Below the pieces are notes generated by a model. It was given only the letters and a program-made list of their open reading frames with translations, was not told the origin of the DNA and did not search any database. A DNA stretch of 64,000 nucleotides. Origin: Cheilinus undulatus. Lineage: Eukaryota > Chordata > Actinopteri > Labriformes > Labridae. Positions 35,528-46,770 of this stretch are shown in pieces. The stretch is taken from contig NC_054884.1 in the NCBI RefSeq assembly GCF_018320785.1, positions 26,429,667 through 26,493,666 of the forward strand. Direction: 5' to 3'. Made by a program: the position numbers and the translations under genes. How positions within the stretch are numbered: position 1 is the first letter of the stretch; each line of letters begins with the position of its first letter.

Positions 35528-37859
35528 CTATATCTGGAGATTGATAAAGGGAGCAAACCCCAGCACATCCTGAAGAAGCACCAACGCCCTCTGCAAAGGA
35601 GGCTCCACATCTATGACAACATTTCTCTTCCGCAGAGGATCCAGACTCGACTCGGTCACATTGTGACAGTGATTCACCTTCAGGGATTGCAGCTTGGGGC
35701 AGTACTCGGCAAGAGTCCTGTGAGCACAGCATGCAGAGGCTCTTATGGATGGGTGCACAAGTGAAAGTTTGGCCGTGGAAGGCTCAAAGTTATCTGGGTT
35801 AAGCTTGAAAATAAGACATTGTGTACCTGATTGACTGGTTTCTGACCCGCAGGCAGCCCGTCAGGTCCAGCTGCTCCAGGCCCCTGCAGTTCTTGGCCAC
35901 CTCCTCCACTGACTCGTCAGTGACGTTTGCATTGACCGCCAATGATAGAGACCTCAACTTCAGACACTTCTTGGCCAGATAGCAGATGGCATCGTCCTTG
36001 AGCTGCCGGCAAGCAGTGAGGTCAATCGACTCGAGCCCCCTGCAGTGGTCGGCCAGGCTGCGCAAGGACAGGCTGTCCACCCATTCGCAGTGCGCCAAGC
36101 CCAGGTGCTGCAGGTGCATGCAGCTCAAGGACACGGCCACCAGGGAGTGTCGGGTGAGCCAAGCACACCCGCTCATGTCCACTCGCTGCAGATGCTGGTT
36201 CTGACCAATAACTGGCAGCAGCTCCTTGTCCGTCACCCAATCTGAGCAGTTCTGCAGAGACAGGCTGTGGAGGACTTTGTTGTCTTTTAACATGGAGCAA
36301 AACGCTTCTTTGGGAATGGATGGTCCAATCTGTGAATGTCACAACAGAGCAGACAGTTAGGTTGTCAAAACTTTTTATATTTGATCATTTTTGATTCCAT
36401 GTGTCCTTGTACCAACACAATCTTTGATTTTTTTATTGACTGATGGTATCTAAAAGTCCAGGAGCTTAGAAATAACTGTGATCATTTCATTAAAAAGTCT
36501 GTGGAAGAAAAACAAATTCATCAAAACCTGCAGGCGAGCTCACGAACACTGTCTTAATTGCACAAAATCCTAGCAACATTTTGGTCCCATTAACACAGCA
36601 ACTAGAACACTTTTTAAACAAACACAAGATACTTGTGCCCTACAGAAAAGATCAGCACTAACTCCTTACTATTTGCCCCTGTAAGTCAACCGTGCAGCCA
36701 TAAAGGCCAGCACTTCACCAGAGATGTCGAGTGGTAACCCTCCTTCGCTGGTGTTCATTCAGTTAGTCCCACAACATCTCCAGAGAGCTGAACAGTGATC
36801 TCCTCCATCCCTCCATGCCAGCTCCCACCACCCAGCATGACAACATAGAGACATCATTATCTTACCCACCTTACCAAAACAGACCCAGGATCCATACATG
36901 CAAGCTCCAAGAGATGACGATGCTGACACTATCTATAATTGCAACTACAGAAAGACAACTTTTCCTGGTACAGTCATTACATATGAACTGCCAAAAACAC
37001 ACAAAAGAAACTGACTGGAAGAGGAAGAGAACTTAGCAATAGGGTGGGGGAGGCAGAGCTGTAGCCTATCTGAAAACAACTGTAAACATTGGCAAAGTTT
37101 TTTGTGTAATTTGGACAGCATACGTGAGTTTGCCTGCAAGTTATAATAATTAAAAACAAAAAAGTTCCCTAATAGTAGGTGCTTAGGACTCTATTTCTAT
37201 GACTTTGATATGGAAACTGGTATGAGTTTAGTATAATTTTCACTTGTACTCAATATAAAACAGACCTTCTCAAAACCTTATGATCAAACCACACATTATA
37301 GAAAATCATGCTGGTAAAATATGTTTTAGGACTTACCGGAGACAAATCAAAAGTCCTGCAGTTTGCTAGATACACCTGGATGAGGCTGTGAAACTGCTTG
37401 CTCACCCTCTGCAGGCTGACGAGGTGTTGAATAGGCAAGTAGCACAGAATATGCGGGACAAGTATATCCTCCCAAGGCAAGTCCAAGAGATCACATCTGC
37501 AAGAATGTACAGCTTGTGTTACAGATGAACCTTGATACGACATGTAGCGGTTCATAGGAAACAATCAATTACATGTCAGGACATGTTTTAAAAGCCTGGG
37601 ATTACGGTAGTAACATGACATTAACACAAAGCGCATGGCATTAGCACTTTCAAACTGCTATATATTCAATTAAGCACGCTAGGCTGCCATAAATAAGCAA
37701 GAGCAACAGAACCCGGCGATGCATCTCAGGTTGTTTTTACTGGCAGGCTATCGCTGCTAGCCGAGAAGCTAACCTGCCGGAGCTACATTTAAATGGTATT
37801 TTAAACACAAGAGCCATTTTTAAACGTACTTACGTTGTTATCTGAGCTTCTTCGTCCAT
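35528..37859 (-). CDS. fbxl15: F-box/LRR protein 15 (FBXL15)
   Basis: Four coding exons on the minus strand: 37859-37834, 37496-37337, 36329-35827 and 35717-35528. All have GT/AG borders and consistent phases, giving 292 residues; human FBXL15 has 300. The F-box lies at about residues 12-50 ([17 protein letters not shown]). It is followed by AMN1-type leucine-rich repeats to the C-terminus, with family hallmarks [48 protein letters not shown] and the ending [14 protein letters not shown]15 is known as the substrate receptor of an SCF (SKP1-CUL1-F-box) ubiquitin ligase that targets SMURF1, thereby supporting BMP signalling. The start is the only ATG preceding the F-box in exon 1, in a GC-richer promoter region. 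It is transcribed divergently from the peroxidase gene, with about 1.2 kb between the start codons. No break or missing motif is seen. Confidence 0.95.
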
Positions 37860-39059
37860 TCTGACTCATCGGGGCTATACAAATATTTTAAAGAACAGTT
37901 GTTTTCCCCATAAGTGCCAAAACAACGTATTTCGCTGTAGCATCTTGCATACACTTGAGGTGTAACCAAAACCTAATGTTGCCTTCGGGTACGGCCGGGA
38001 GATTTTACATTTAAATCCAACTAGCGCGTTTACAAAAAAAAAACGTGATATTAAATAAGTATGTAGTATTCGTAGAATTGAGAAGTCTGAAAGAAAACAA
38101 CAGAAACACATAAAAATCGTGTTCCTGTTTCACTTTTTAAAGTTTAGTAAAATAAAAGTCAAATTTTCGACAAGCTGCAATTGTTAAATGAAATACTTAA
38201 AAAGTCACTGCCCCTGTAAGAAAGTACTTTTCATAAATAATTCAAAAATTAAACTATTTATTTGTCATCAACGAAATTCTCTGAGGAAACATAATGAAAA
38301 CGTGTTTAGATGAATTTTAGTTGAAAAAAAATTACCAAGGACCTTCTCGAGTACGTAGGATAGTGAATGCAGCATTGGCATTTTTCCGGGTTACGTCAGT
38401 GATCATGTTAAAGGCAATTTACGAATCCTGTTGGGTGATATGAAAAGATAAAATCCGTATATATTTGTATTGAAAGCTCTCATATTCATATATCAACGTA
38501 TAGAGGTGGTCTTAATACATTCCTTTTAATATTTAAATGAGTAGTATGTGAATTAAGTGCCTAGTTAACCCGCAAAGTAGAGATATTATGGACTGCATTA
38601 ATGATAGAGAATGTCAGCGCCATCATTTTAGGGTGCTTAGCTTATGTTTCTAGGTTTATGGAATAATTCCAGACTATCACTAAGATTAGTAAGAATAGAT
38701 TAAAACAAATACATAAAAAATTCTCATTTTATCAGGTGCTTTCTTCTGTAACTCATTTGAGGGAGGGATGCAGCCATTATTGTATCATGCTGCAGACCTG
38801 TATGTTTATTTTGCATGTATAACTTCCAAATGACAACAACCTGTTCCCATGTAAGTGGCTCGTTTCCCTGGGATACATATGTCGAACAAATGACCATCCT
38901 GGCTGCTCACCTCTGCCCAGGAGAACAATGAAGTCAGTCATGCTGAACAATTGCTGACCCATGAGTTATGTTTCAGTGAGCGAGATGAGCAAACAGGATA
39001 GCCGAGTGAATCCTCACTCTTGACTGACTACAATCCCATATACAAGCCTGAGTACAAGC
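37860..39059. promoter_or_regulatory. Divergent intergenic region fbxl15 / peroxidase
   Basis: These 1.2 kb separate two head-to-head genes. The fbxl15 end (about 37,700-38,000) is richer in CpG and probably holds its promoter. In the frame of the peroxidase there is a TGA at 39,021-39,023 and no ATG between it and 39,060, which supports that start. No repeat is seen. Confidence 0.5.
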
Positions 39060-41739
39060 ATGGCGAATAAATCAATCTATGATTTCTCGGCTGAGACCCT
39101 GGATGGAGAGCTGGTTCCGCTGTCTTACTACAGGGGGAAGGTGTTGCTCATCATCAACGTTGCCACCTTTTGAGGGTCAACCATAGAGGAGGTAATAATC
39201 TGTAAGAGCACTGACTGATTATAGTCACATCAATTTATCTCAGATTGTGGTGTTTTTATTGAAGAGCTGTTTGATTGCAGTGTCCTGTCTCCCACAGTAC
39301 CACAGACTGAATGCACTGATGGAAATGTTTGGAGAACACAACTTCACTATCTTAGGATTTCCCTGCAACCAATTCGGCCTTCAGTCACCTGGTAGGTGCT
39401 CTGAAGCTTTTGATGGATGATGAAATGACTTAAGCAAAGATGCCTGTAGGTGTACTCCACAGGTGGAAAGTGATCATGCCTACTTTTGCTGTTGAATAGA
39501 CGAGCTTGTTTAGCACTTCCCTAGTCATCAGACCATTCAAGGCACTTTAAACACAACAGAATTGACATTTATTCTCACACTGATGGTGGAGGCTATGTGG
39601 CTTTTAGTACTAATCCCATTCAAGTGCAACCATACTTACTCCCATGCCACAGACGCAGCATTGAGAGCATTTTGGAATTAAGCGTCTTGCCCAAGAACAC
39701 AACATCATATGGGGAGCTGGGAATCAAACCCTCAAGAGACAACTGAGTCTACCTGCTGAGCCACAGCTGCTCCAGACGGATCAATCTTCTTACATATCCT
39801 GGAGGTATAGGCACCTTTGGTCGGACATGATAATCATGCAATGATACCACCTAGCTGTTTAGAGAAGTATTCTCAAAATATAGAGAAATGCATTTTTCTT
39901 TAGAATGAGTTTTATTTGTACACTTTAAACTAGGTTTCCAAAATTCCCTAATATTTCCAGTGAATATTTCTGAAATATTCCCAGAAGCCCTCTGGAAAAG
40001 ACTGCTGAAAGGCTCTATGAAAAATTCAATTAATGTCAAAAAAGTTTCAATTTCTTTGTGGAATTTCTCACATTTTCAGGGAAGTGCTAGATAATATTAT
40101 CAAAAGTGTCTGGTAAAATGTCAGCAGAAAATTCTCCAAAGCTGGAGGAAAGTTTTTAAAGTCTGCAGGAAATTTCCCCAAAGATTTCAGGTAAATTCAC
40201 AATGAAACTAAAGAATATGTCAAGCACTTTTTTGTTTTCTTTCTGCTATCAAAATTTGTAACTGCAGAAAAATCTGAAAGTGCTTCATAGACTCTGACCA
40301 TTTTTCCATGCACATATTTATTTAGTATTTCATACTAAACTAAGCCCTGGGAAAATGAACTTATTATGAATTGAAAAAGAAATAACAGAACGGTTAGAAG
40401 TGAAATGTTAGATAACACAAGATACAAATGCCTTCTGACTTGTCCATTGAGCTGTCTGTGAGTTTTTTAAAGTGTAATGAGACTTTAAGCAGTGTTGGAC
40501 TTATTTCACATCACTGTGGCTGCTGGGAGACTTAGTGCTGGACAAAGTGTGTGGGAAGGAACAAAAAAGCATACAACTGCACTAAAAAATGGATCTAAAT
40601 TAATTGTAATGAATGCTTATAGCCCTGCTTTAAAAAGGTTTTGCACATCTGCCTGTCATTTTTCTCTCTAACATGCTTGTTGTCACAGGGAGGATTTTAT
40701 AACTAAGTATCGTTAATATTTACATCCCATTTATTTTTGTAAAACTAATCAGTTGGATCTTTGTACCTTCTCTACAATTGTTTACAGATTATTTTCACAC
40801 TAATATACCTCTTTCTTTTGCCCTGTTAGCATTTTGAAGGCATGGTTTGTGACATTTAGTTATGTCAAATTTTGTGTTAACAAATAAAGATTTTTTGTCT
40901 TTCAGAGGTTAATCATGAAATCCTTGATATACTTAAGTATGTCAGACCTGGTGGAGGATATGTGCCGAAGTTCCCCATCTTTAGTAAAGTCGAGGTGAAT
41001 GGACTGAATGAAGAGCCACTTTTCGCCTTTCTAAAGGTACTTCTTTCCGTGTGATCAAAGGATGCATGATATTATCAGCATGACATCAGTAACGGTATGA
41101 ACATTTCTGCCAATATTTACAGCTGATACATCACACAGACATATTGGTTATACATATCATATAACATTTTAAACACTGGCAAAATGTACAACTGTACCAT
41201 CAGGTGTGGTTGGTAGACTGGGGCCCTATACACTTAAGGAGGCCAGCTGTGAGCCTTGAACATTTTGAATGAAGCCCAGCCTTCTTTGCACAGAGACACT
41301 TGGTGTTTTTATGATAAAAGAGGTGTGTATATATTGGTATCAGTATGTGTATCATCTAAAATGAGTGGAAAAATCTGCATATCTGATATTGGCAACGATC
41401 AAATAGCCTGTTGTATTATTTCACTCATATTGTGTGATCATGCTGCAATGTTTTCCCTTCATTTCTCATTTGCCACAGGAATCTCTCCAATTTGTAAACC
41501 CAGTGATAGGAGATATAGAGAAATTCTACTGGTCTCCAATCAAAGTCAATGACATTCGCTGGAATTTTGAAAAGTTTTTAATTTCTGCAGATGGCTTGCC
41601 CTTCAAAAGGTACATCTGAGTACAAAGATATCCTTTAAGAAAAATATGAAAGTGGGGTCTAATGGTTTTCCTTTGTTGTAGGTATGAACTTCACTGTCCC
41701 TTTGAGATACTGGAGAACGACATAGCAGATCTGCTGTAA
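39060..41739 (+). CDS. Selenocysteine glutathione peroxidase (GPX3-like, cytosolic form)
   Basis: Five exons: 39060-39191, 39298-39391, 40906-41036, 41479-41609 and 41682-41739, encoding 181 residues if TGA at 39171-39173 is read as selenocysteine (residue 38, in NVATFUGST). The classical GPX tetrad is intact: Sec38, Gln73 (in CNQFGLQSP), Trp147 and Asn148 ([10 protein letters not shown]). The [16 protein letters not shown] stretch is closest to GPX3-type enzymes, but no signal peptide precedes the domain, so a cytosolic enzyme is likely. It would reduce hydrogen or lipid peroxides using glutathione. The SECIS candidate at 41,771-41,818 supports recoding, and all splice phases agree. Conventional gene callers will either truncate it at codon 38 or call it a pseudogene. 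It may be the teleost gene named gpx9, but I cannot confirm the orthology. Intron 2 contains a SINE. Confidence 0.9.
39534..39776 (-). mobile_element. tRNA-derived SINE in peroxidase intron 2
   Basis: This is an older copy of the SINE family at 13,400-13,648. The minus-strand head contains an A-box-like GTGGCTCAGCAGGTAGA and B-box-like GGTTTGATTCCC, followed by GTTCTTGGGCAAGACGCTTAA. It lies wholly within the intron. Confidence 0.7.
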
Positions 41740-41770
41740 TGGATTATCTTACATTAAAACCAATGGCACA

Positions 41771-41818
41771 GTGACGATCCCCCAGTAAATGCACTTATGC
41801 ACCTGAGCTGGATCTGAT
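41771..41818 (+). promoter_or_regulatory. SECIS element candidate of the peroxidase
   Basis: It lies 31 bases after the peroxidase stop codon. The 5' core GTGAC (41,771) and 3' core TGAT (41,815-41,818) can form the non-Watson-Crick quartet. The helix between them pairs GAT and CCAG with CTGGATC. The unpaired AAA at 41,87-89 (positions 41,887 minus 100, i.e. 41,787-41,789) sits at the expected 12-base distance from the quartet and is followed by a TGCA-CTTA-TGCA mini-stem, as in form 2 SECIS elements. The lower helix is weak by eye. The element would recruit SBP2 and eEFSec for UGA recoding. Confidence 0.7.
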
Positions 41819-41955
41819 GGGAAAGAGGAACAGGCCTCAGGGCTTTTGTGCATTCACTCTGAGAACTAGTTCCCTTCAGCCGCTGGATGAACTCTGATTT
41901 CACTGTCACGCCTCCCCATAATGTGATGGTATCATGTTATTTTGATAATATATCA

Positions 41956-41961
41956 AATAAA
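41956..41961 (+). terminator. Peroxidase polyadenylation signal
   Basis: A canonical AATAAA lies about 220 bases after the stop and downstream of the SECIS candidate, so the SECIS is retained in the mRNA. Confidence 0.7.
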
Positions 41962-42114
41962 AACATAAGCAAACACAACCATGTATTATTTGTCATTTTT
42001 TCTACTATTTTTACTGTCTCAGAATAGTTGTCTTACTTCATATTTAACAGACTTTTTATCGTACCTTTTTGTATAAAAAAAATTGGCCCGTCCGCCGACC
42101 CATACCTCCAACGT

Positions 42115-42126
42115 TGCGCATGCGCA
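42115..42126. promoter_or_regulatory. ndufb8: NRF-1 site in ndufb8 promoter
   Basis: TGCGCATGCGCA is a perfect palindromic nuclear respiratory factor 1 site, 35 bases before the ndufb8 start codon. NRF-1 sites are characteristic of nuclear genes for respiratory-chain subunits. The start codon itself lies in AAACATGGC, which fits the YY1 core often seen at such promoters. Confidence 0.8.
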
Positions 42127-42161
42127 CTTCTCAGTCTGTCAGACAGCAGCAGCCAGTAAAC

Positions 42162-45100
42162 ATGGCTGGTGTTGGTTTCCGACGGTGGGCCCAAGCCCTT
42201 TCAAAGGGGAGAGTTTATGGCATTTCAGGCGCATTGTCGGGTGCTAGAGCAGGTCAGTTTTGTTAAAGCATTTGGCCAAACAGTGTGACTAGTTTCTCGT
42301 AAAATACTAGGCGTAGTTTAATGTTTAAAGCCTCAAATAGACGTAACCTTGACATGCTAATGTTAGCTTACATTACTGAACGGCTACAGCTATTCTGAAT
42401 GAGTGTGAAGGCCGAAAGAATACCATTGTTTTTTCCTCACTGTTACTCAAAGCCTTATAAAACCAGAGAGATTTTTTTTAACTACAGTGCATTTTTGGTG
42501 TTTCAGCCTCTGCTGCGTCAAAGGATACTCTGCCTGGTCCATATCCGAGGACTCCTGAGGAGAAAGCTGCTGCTGCAAAGAAGTACAACTTGAGGGTTGA
42601 GGACTATGAACCATATCCTGACAACGGCGAGGGGTGAGCTTTATGTAGAAAGAAACGCACCATTCATAGAAAATTAGTTCAGATAGTTTCTTTATTCTCT
42701 GATCAGTAAGGTGAAACTCACTCATTGTTAACACCAAATATCACCGCAGAGTAAATCAGGGTTAACCGAATCTGTACAGATTAGTACAGTAATTAACATC
42801 TGATACTATTATATTTTTAAGATATGGAGACTATCCTAAGCTACCAGACAGGGCTCAACAAGAGAGAGACCCCTGGTACAAGTGGGACCACCCTGACCTG
42901 AGGAGGAACTGGGGAGAGCCGGTAAGAGAGACTAATAATGTTCTTTCATGTTGAAAGTATTTACTATTGTGATGTCAGTCACAGATGTGCCTCAGATGTA
43001 TTGGCCATATTTCTGCTTGTACAAGCTTATCACAAAAAGTTGATGTAATGTATATCTTCAGGTAATACATGGCGATGGATTGCATTTTTTTATGCTTTGT
43101 TTAGTGTTGTCATGGTTAAACCTCAAATCAAATGGCATTTTTGTGATCGATGCATGATAATGCAAGATCTTTAAATGAAATGCCAATAATTCAGAAATTT
43201 CTGAGTGACCTGTTTCAGTTTGAATCTTAATGATTGCTGTTAAACTTCTTTTGTTCAAAGGGCCCCAATAAAATGATAGATGTTTTTAGTACTTAAGACA
43301 GGCTCCAACTCAATATCTTGCTTTTAAGATTTTCTTATTTGCCATTCTCAACTGTGTGCATTTTCATAAGCCCAGTTCTCAATTCTGTTTAAAGCCATGA
43401 TAGGTATGCCCATGAGATGTAAATAACAGGTTACACGTAGGTTTAAAAAAGGGATATATTGTGATACCTGTGCCATTTTTCAAGGTAGTGCTTGTTACAG
43501 AGGCAAAACCAATCGCTGCACTTTCTTATCAGAATGATGTAAATACCAGAAGATATTAGTGTAAAATGTTTATTATCAGTATTGGCAGATATGAAGATTT
43601 CTGCAGTAATTTCCAACTAGTATAGTTGCTTTAAATGTCTGCTATAAGTAGAGATTTAGGCTGGACCAACAGACCGATTTCAGCTGAAGCCTTTTCTTTG
43701 TTTCTCCCAATTTCTTAAATTTTAACGTGTTCTTATGATGAAATTTGTATCTTTTTCATCCTTAAACTTGAAAGTGTATTCTAAGGATGGAAGTTTTAGT
43801 TCTGATTTACAATTATTATCTGTATCAAATAACAGTACCAGCAAAAAAATAATTTTCAAACATCTGCATATTGGATATCGACAAAAATCCGATAGTGTGT
43901 ATCCCTAGCAAAAACAGGATCAGCAAAGCCAGTTGGGGGGCGCAACACTTGTGAGTGTGTGTGCATGTTTGATGGTGTTCATGTGGAGCTCCTGCTGTGC
44001 CATGCTCTCTCACCAAAACTCACTTTGAATTCACTGATGGGGACAAGTAGTATCACACAGTTGTGGCATCAGTATGATTGTCTAAAGACATAAGATGGGA
44101 GAGCTTTGTTACAGCCTTTTGAATTTACCTACATAATATGGGACATGCACATAAGACACATGAGTAGGTCTCGACTGATTTTAAGTAACCATTGTCACTT
44201 TAGATTCTATATTTCTGTTTATGATTTTTAAGATAATACCATTAATTATGAATAAAACATATTTCAACATAGAAAAGAGTTGTTACTTCTAACTCTCCCA
44301 TGATGGTTCTCTTCTTCTTTTAGATGCACTGGCACTTCGACATGTTCATCAGGAACCGTGTGGATACTTCTCCCAGCCCCGTGTCCTGGTCCACTATGTG
44401 CAAACAGCTGTTTGGTTTCGTCGGCTTCATGCTGTTCATGTTCTATCTTGGGGAGGTATTTCCAGCTTACCAGCCTGTGGTAAGTAGAGATGAATGCAAG
44501 GATTTATTATCTTTGTCATATTCAGGGGATAAAAAAATGACTTGATTGTCAATATTTTACTGAAAGGGAGATGATTTGTGGCTTTATTTTAGTAATCTGG
44601 CATAGTGAATGGTTTGTTTTTAAAATGACTTGGGTTGTTGTTGCATGCTGTATACAAGGAAAATTTAACATAACAGCACTGTGATAATATGTTTTATGTA
44701 TTTATTGTTAGTAAGGGGAGACAATCCATTATAATGACTATATATTGGACTTTCATTCAAGGGGCAGCAATCAGAGCTTAAGGTCTGCTCAGACTTGAGG
44801 ATTACAAAGCTAGCTGCAAATACCTGAAACTCAACTCTGCTGAAGATAAAAAATGTCATTCAAATATAAAATTTGTATAATTAATTGACTTAAGGAGCCA
44901 ATTGCCATGTGTCCTTATGTTGAATGTTTAATCTATCAGTAAAGTTTGCAATAATTACTAAGAACAACTTTTTAACGGCTACATAACAAATTAACAACCT
45001 TGATGTAAAAATATTTTTGTTGTAATCGATTATTTTCACTCAAAAAGTTTCTATAAAGTAACAGGACTGTACACACATTGCAGAGCACATTTTTCACATT

Positions 45101-45429
45101 GTATCAACATTACAGAAACACTTTGTTGTCCCTGTTTTCTTCCCCATGGCTCCATTCTAACTTTTGCAACCTCATAGAAATTTGCTGTGTAAGTCAAGCA
45201 CAAATTTTAGGTCTTTTTGATTCTTCTAAGTGCAGTGGAATATTGATGCTTTATGACCTTGAATGTAATGCCTTTTATTTTGTGGCCTATCAATTAATTT
45301 GCACATTTTTAGTGAATAAAATGTTCTTTATTTCAGGCACCGAAACAGTACCCCTACAACAACTTGTACCTGGAAAGGGGAGGAGATCCTGAAAAACAAC
45401 CAGAAGAAGTCAAAAATTATGAAATTTAA
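42162..45429 (+). CDS. ndufb8: NADH dehydrogenase 1 beta subcomplex subunit 8
   Basis: Five exons: 42162-42252, 42507-42633, 42822-42921, 44324-44479 and 45337-45429, with consistent phases, encoding 188 residues (human NDUFB8 has 186). The N-terminus ([17 protein letters not shown]) is Arg/Lys-rich without acidic residues, as in a mitochondrial presequence. The family-typical [19 protein letters not shown] and [18 protein letters not shown] follow. One membrane segment lies at about residues 135-149 ([15 protein letters not shown]), and the C-terminus reads [16 protein letters not shown]. The protein is an accessory subunit of the complex I distal membrane arm in the inner mitochondrial membrane. 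Only about 200 bases separate the peroxidase poly(A) signal from its ATG. The order ndufb8-sec31b, same strand, matches human chromosome 10. Confidence 0.96.
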
Positions 45430-45475
45430 CAACTTTAACCTGATTCTACCTGTGTAAATATATATTTCTGTCAAG

Positions 45476-45481
45476 AATAAA
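45476..45481 (+). terminator. ndufb8: ndufb8 polyadenylation signal
   Basis: A canonical AATAAA lies 47 bases after the ndufb8 stop, giving a very short 3' UTR. The sec31b promoter region begins almost directly beyond it. Confidence 0.8.
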
Positions 45482-45689
45482 GATGTTAACAGTTGAAATT
45501 CTCACTGTGTTTTGTTGTATGTAGAAATGCTTTCATCCAGAAAATCTGATTTATTTGAAATTATTAAAGTAAATATTGAAATCGCTTTATAAACAGCCGT
45601 GGTCATAGCGCCTATGGATGAATATGTTGCCCTTTTCCTGAGTTTACTCTGACAGCGCGGTTACCTTAGGTCACCCCCAGATAAGAAAT

Positions 45690-45841
45690 GTCCGCGTCGG
45701 CTACCGTAGCTTAGTGACAACACGGCAAAGCACTTTGGTCGGAATCCGTCTGTGGCTAAGCTTGCTAGCTTGGATGATAAGCAGCAAGCTCGCCAGATTG
45801 TTGTGGATGTGGACAGCCAGTCTCTGATATAGACAGCTGAC
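45690..45841 (+). other. sec31b: Probable sec31b 5' non-coding exon and promoter
   Basis: GC- and CpG-richer sequence ends in CAGCTGAC followed by GTAAGTTA at 45,842, a strong splice donor. The next acceptor in phase with sec31b is CCAG at 46,745-46,748, with the start codon 22 bases into that exon. The transcription start is not defined, so the left boundary is approximate. Confidence 0.55.
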
Positions 45842-46770
45842 GTAAGTTAAAAAGTGTTTCTCTTTTTCTGATGGGTTTAAATTTGTCTTATCCAACATGA
45901 GCCTTTATTTCTGTTGGAATGTAGAAACAAGGGTGGTGGCTGTTAGCCTTAGCAATGTAGGCTACGGTTATGTACTGGAGCGGCTAAACAGTATTGACGA
46001 GATGAGGTGTTACCCCAGTTGCCCATATGTTGTTAATTATTGTTGTATTCTGGGTCTTCAGCCCACACATAGATAATAAAATCTATAAATAAAGAGATGC
46101 GCAAAGTACGCGTTTGAAACTAATTACGATATGCCAATGTTAGCTCAACTGGATATGCTTTTAGCGAAAATAATTTTTCCTGAGTTGCTTGGATACTTTT
46201 GAATGTATGCCACATATTTGGTGACTGCATATCATATTCAGTCGATATAAATAATTGTTTTAACTCACTGGGAAGCTATCTTTATAAGCCAACGGTCGGC
46301 TAAGCTAACGTTAGCTGATGTTACGGTTTAACAAGTGACCGTGTCAACTCGCGACTTCAAGCCAACTGCGTACGTGGCTTAGGTTACAACAGCGTTTGAA
46401 TACCGAAATCAGTTAATTTATGAAAAAACAGTTAATGTACCATTCGCCAACTAACTTTATGCTTACAACTACTGGTCTAACTACAACAGCCGAAGACTAA
46501 TTCAACTGAGAGTCGCCAGTTAACACGGTCACACGTTACATCGTCACACCGGTGTCTTCAGGAAATAGTCGGAGACAATCTGTCAGTAAGGGTGGCACAC
46601 CTATGGAGCTAAGTTAGAAAGAATTCTAGCTATTATTGTTAGCCACACTCTGTCTTTCTGTACTTCGGAGTACTTTTCAGTCTGTAGCTCGGGTCCGGTA
46701 AATATATGTACTATTTTCTAATAAGATTAATCGTTTCCTTTCGTCCAGGACTTGAGAGTTGTAGAGGAAA

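Noticed and set aside
35986-36245. Plus-strand frames opposite the large fbxl15 exon
   Set aside because: They are antisense shadows of a clear leucine-rich-repeat exon.
39171-39173. Premature stop making the peroxidase a pseudogene
   Set aside because: The TGA is at the exact selenocysteine position, the rest of the gene is intact and a SECIS candidate follows.
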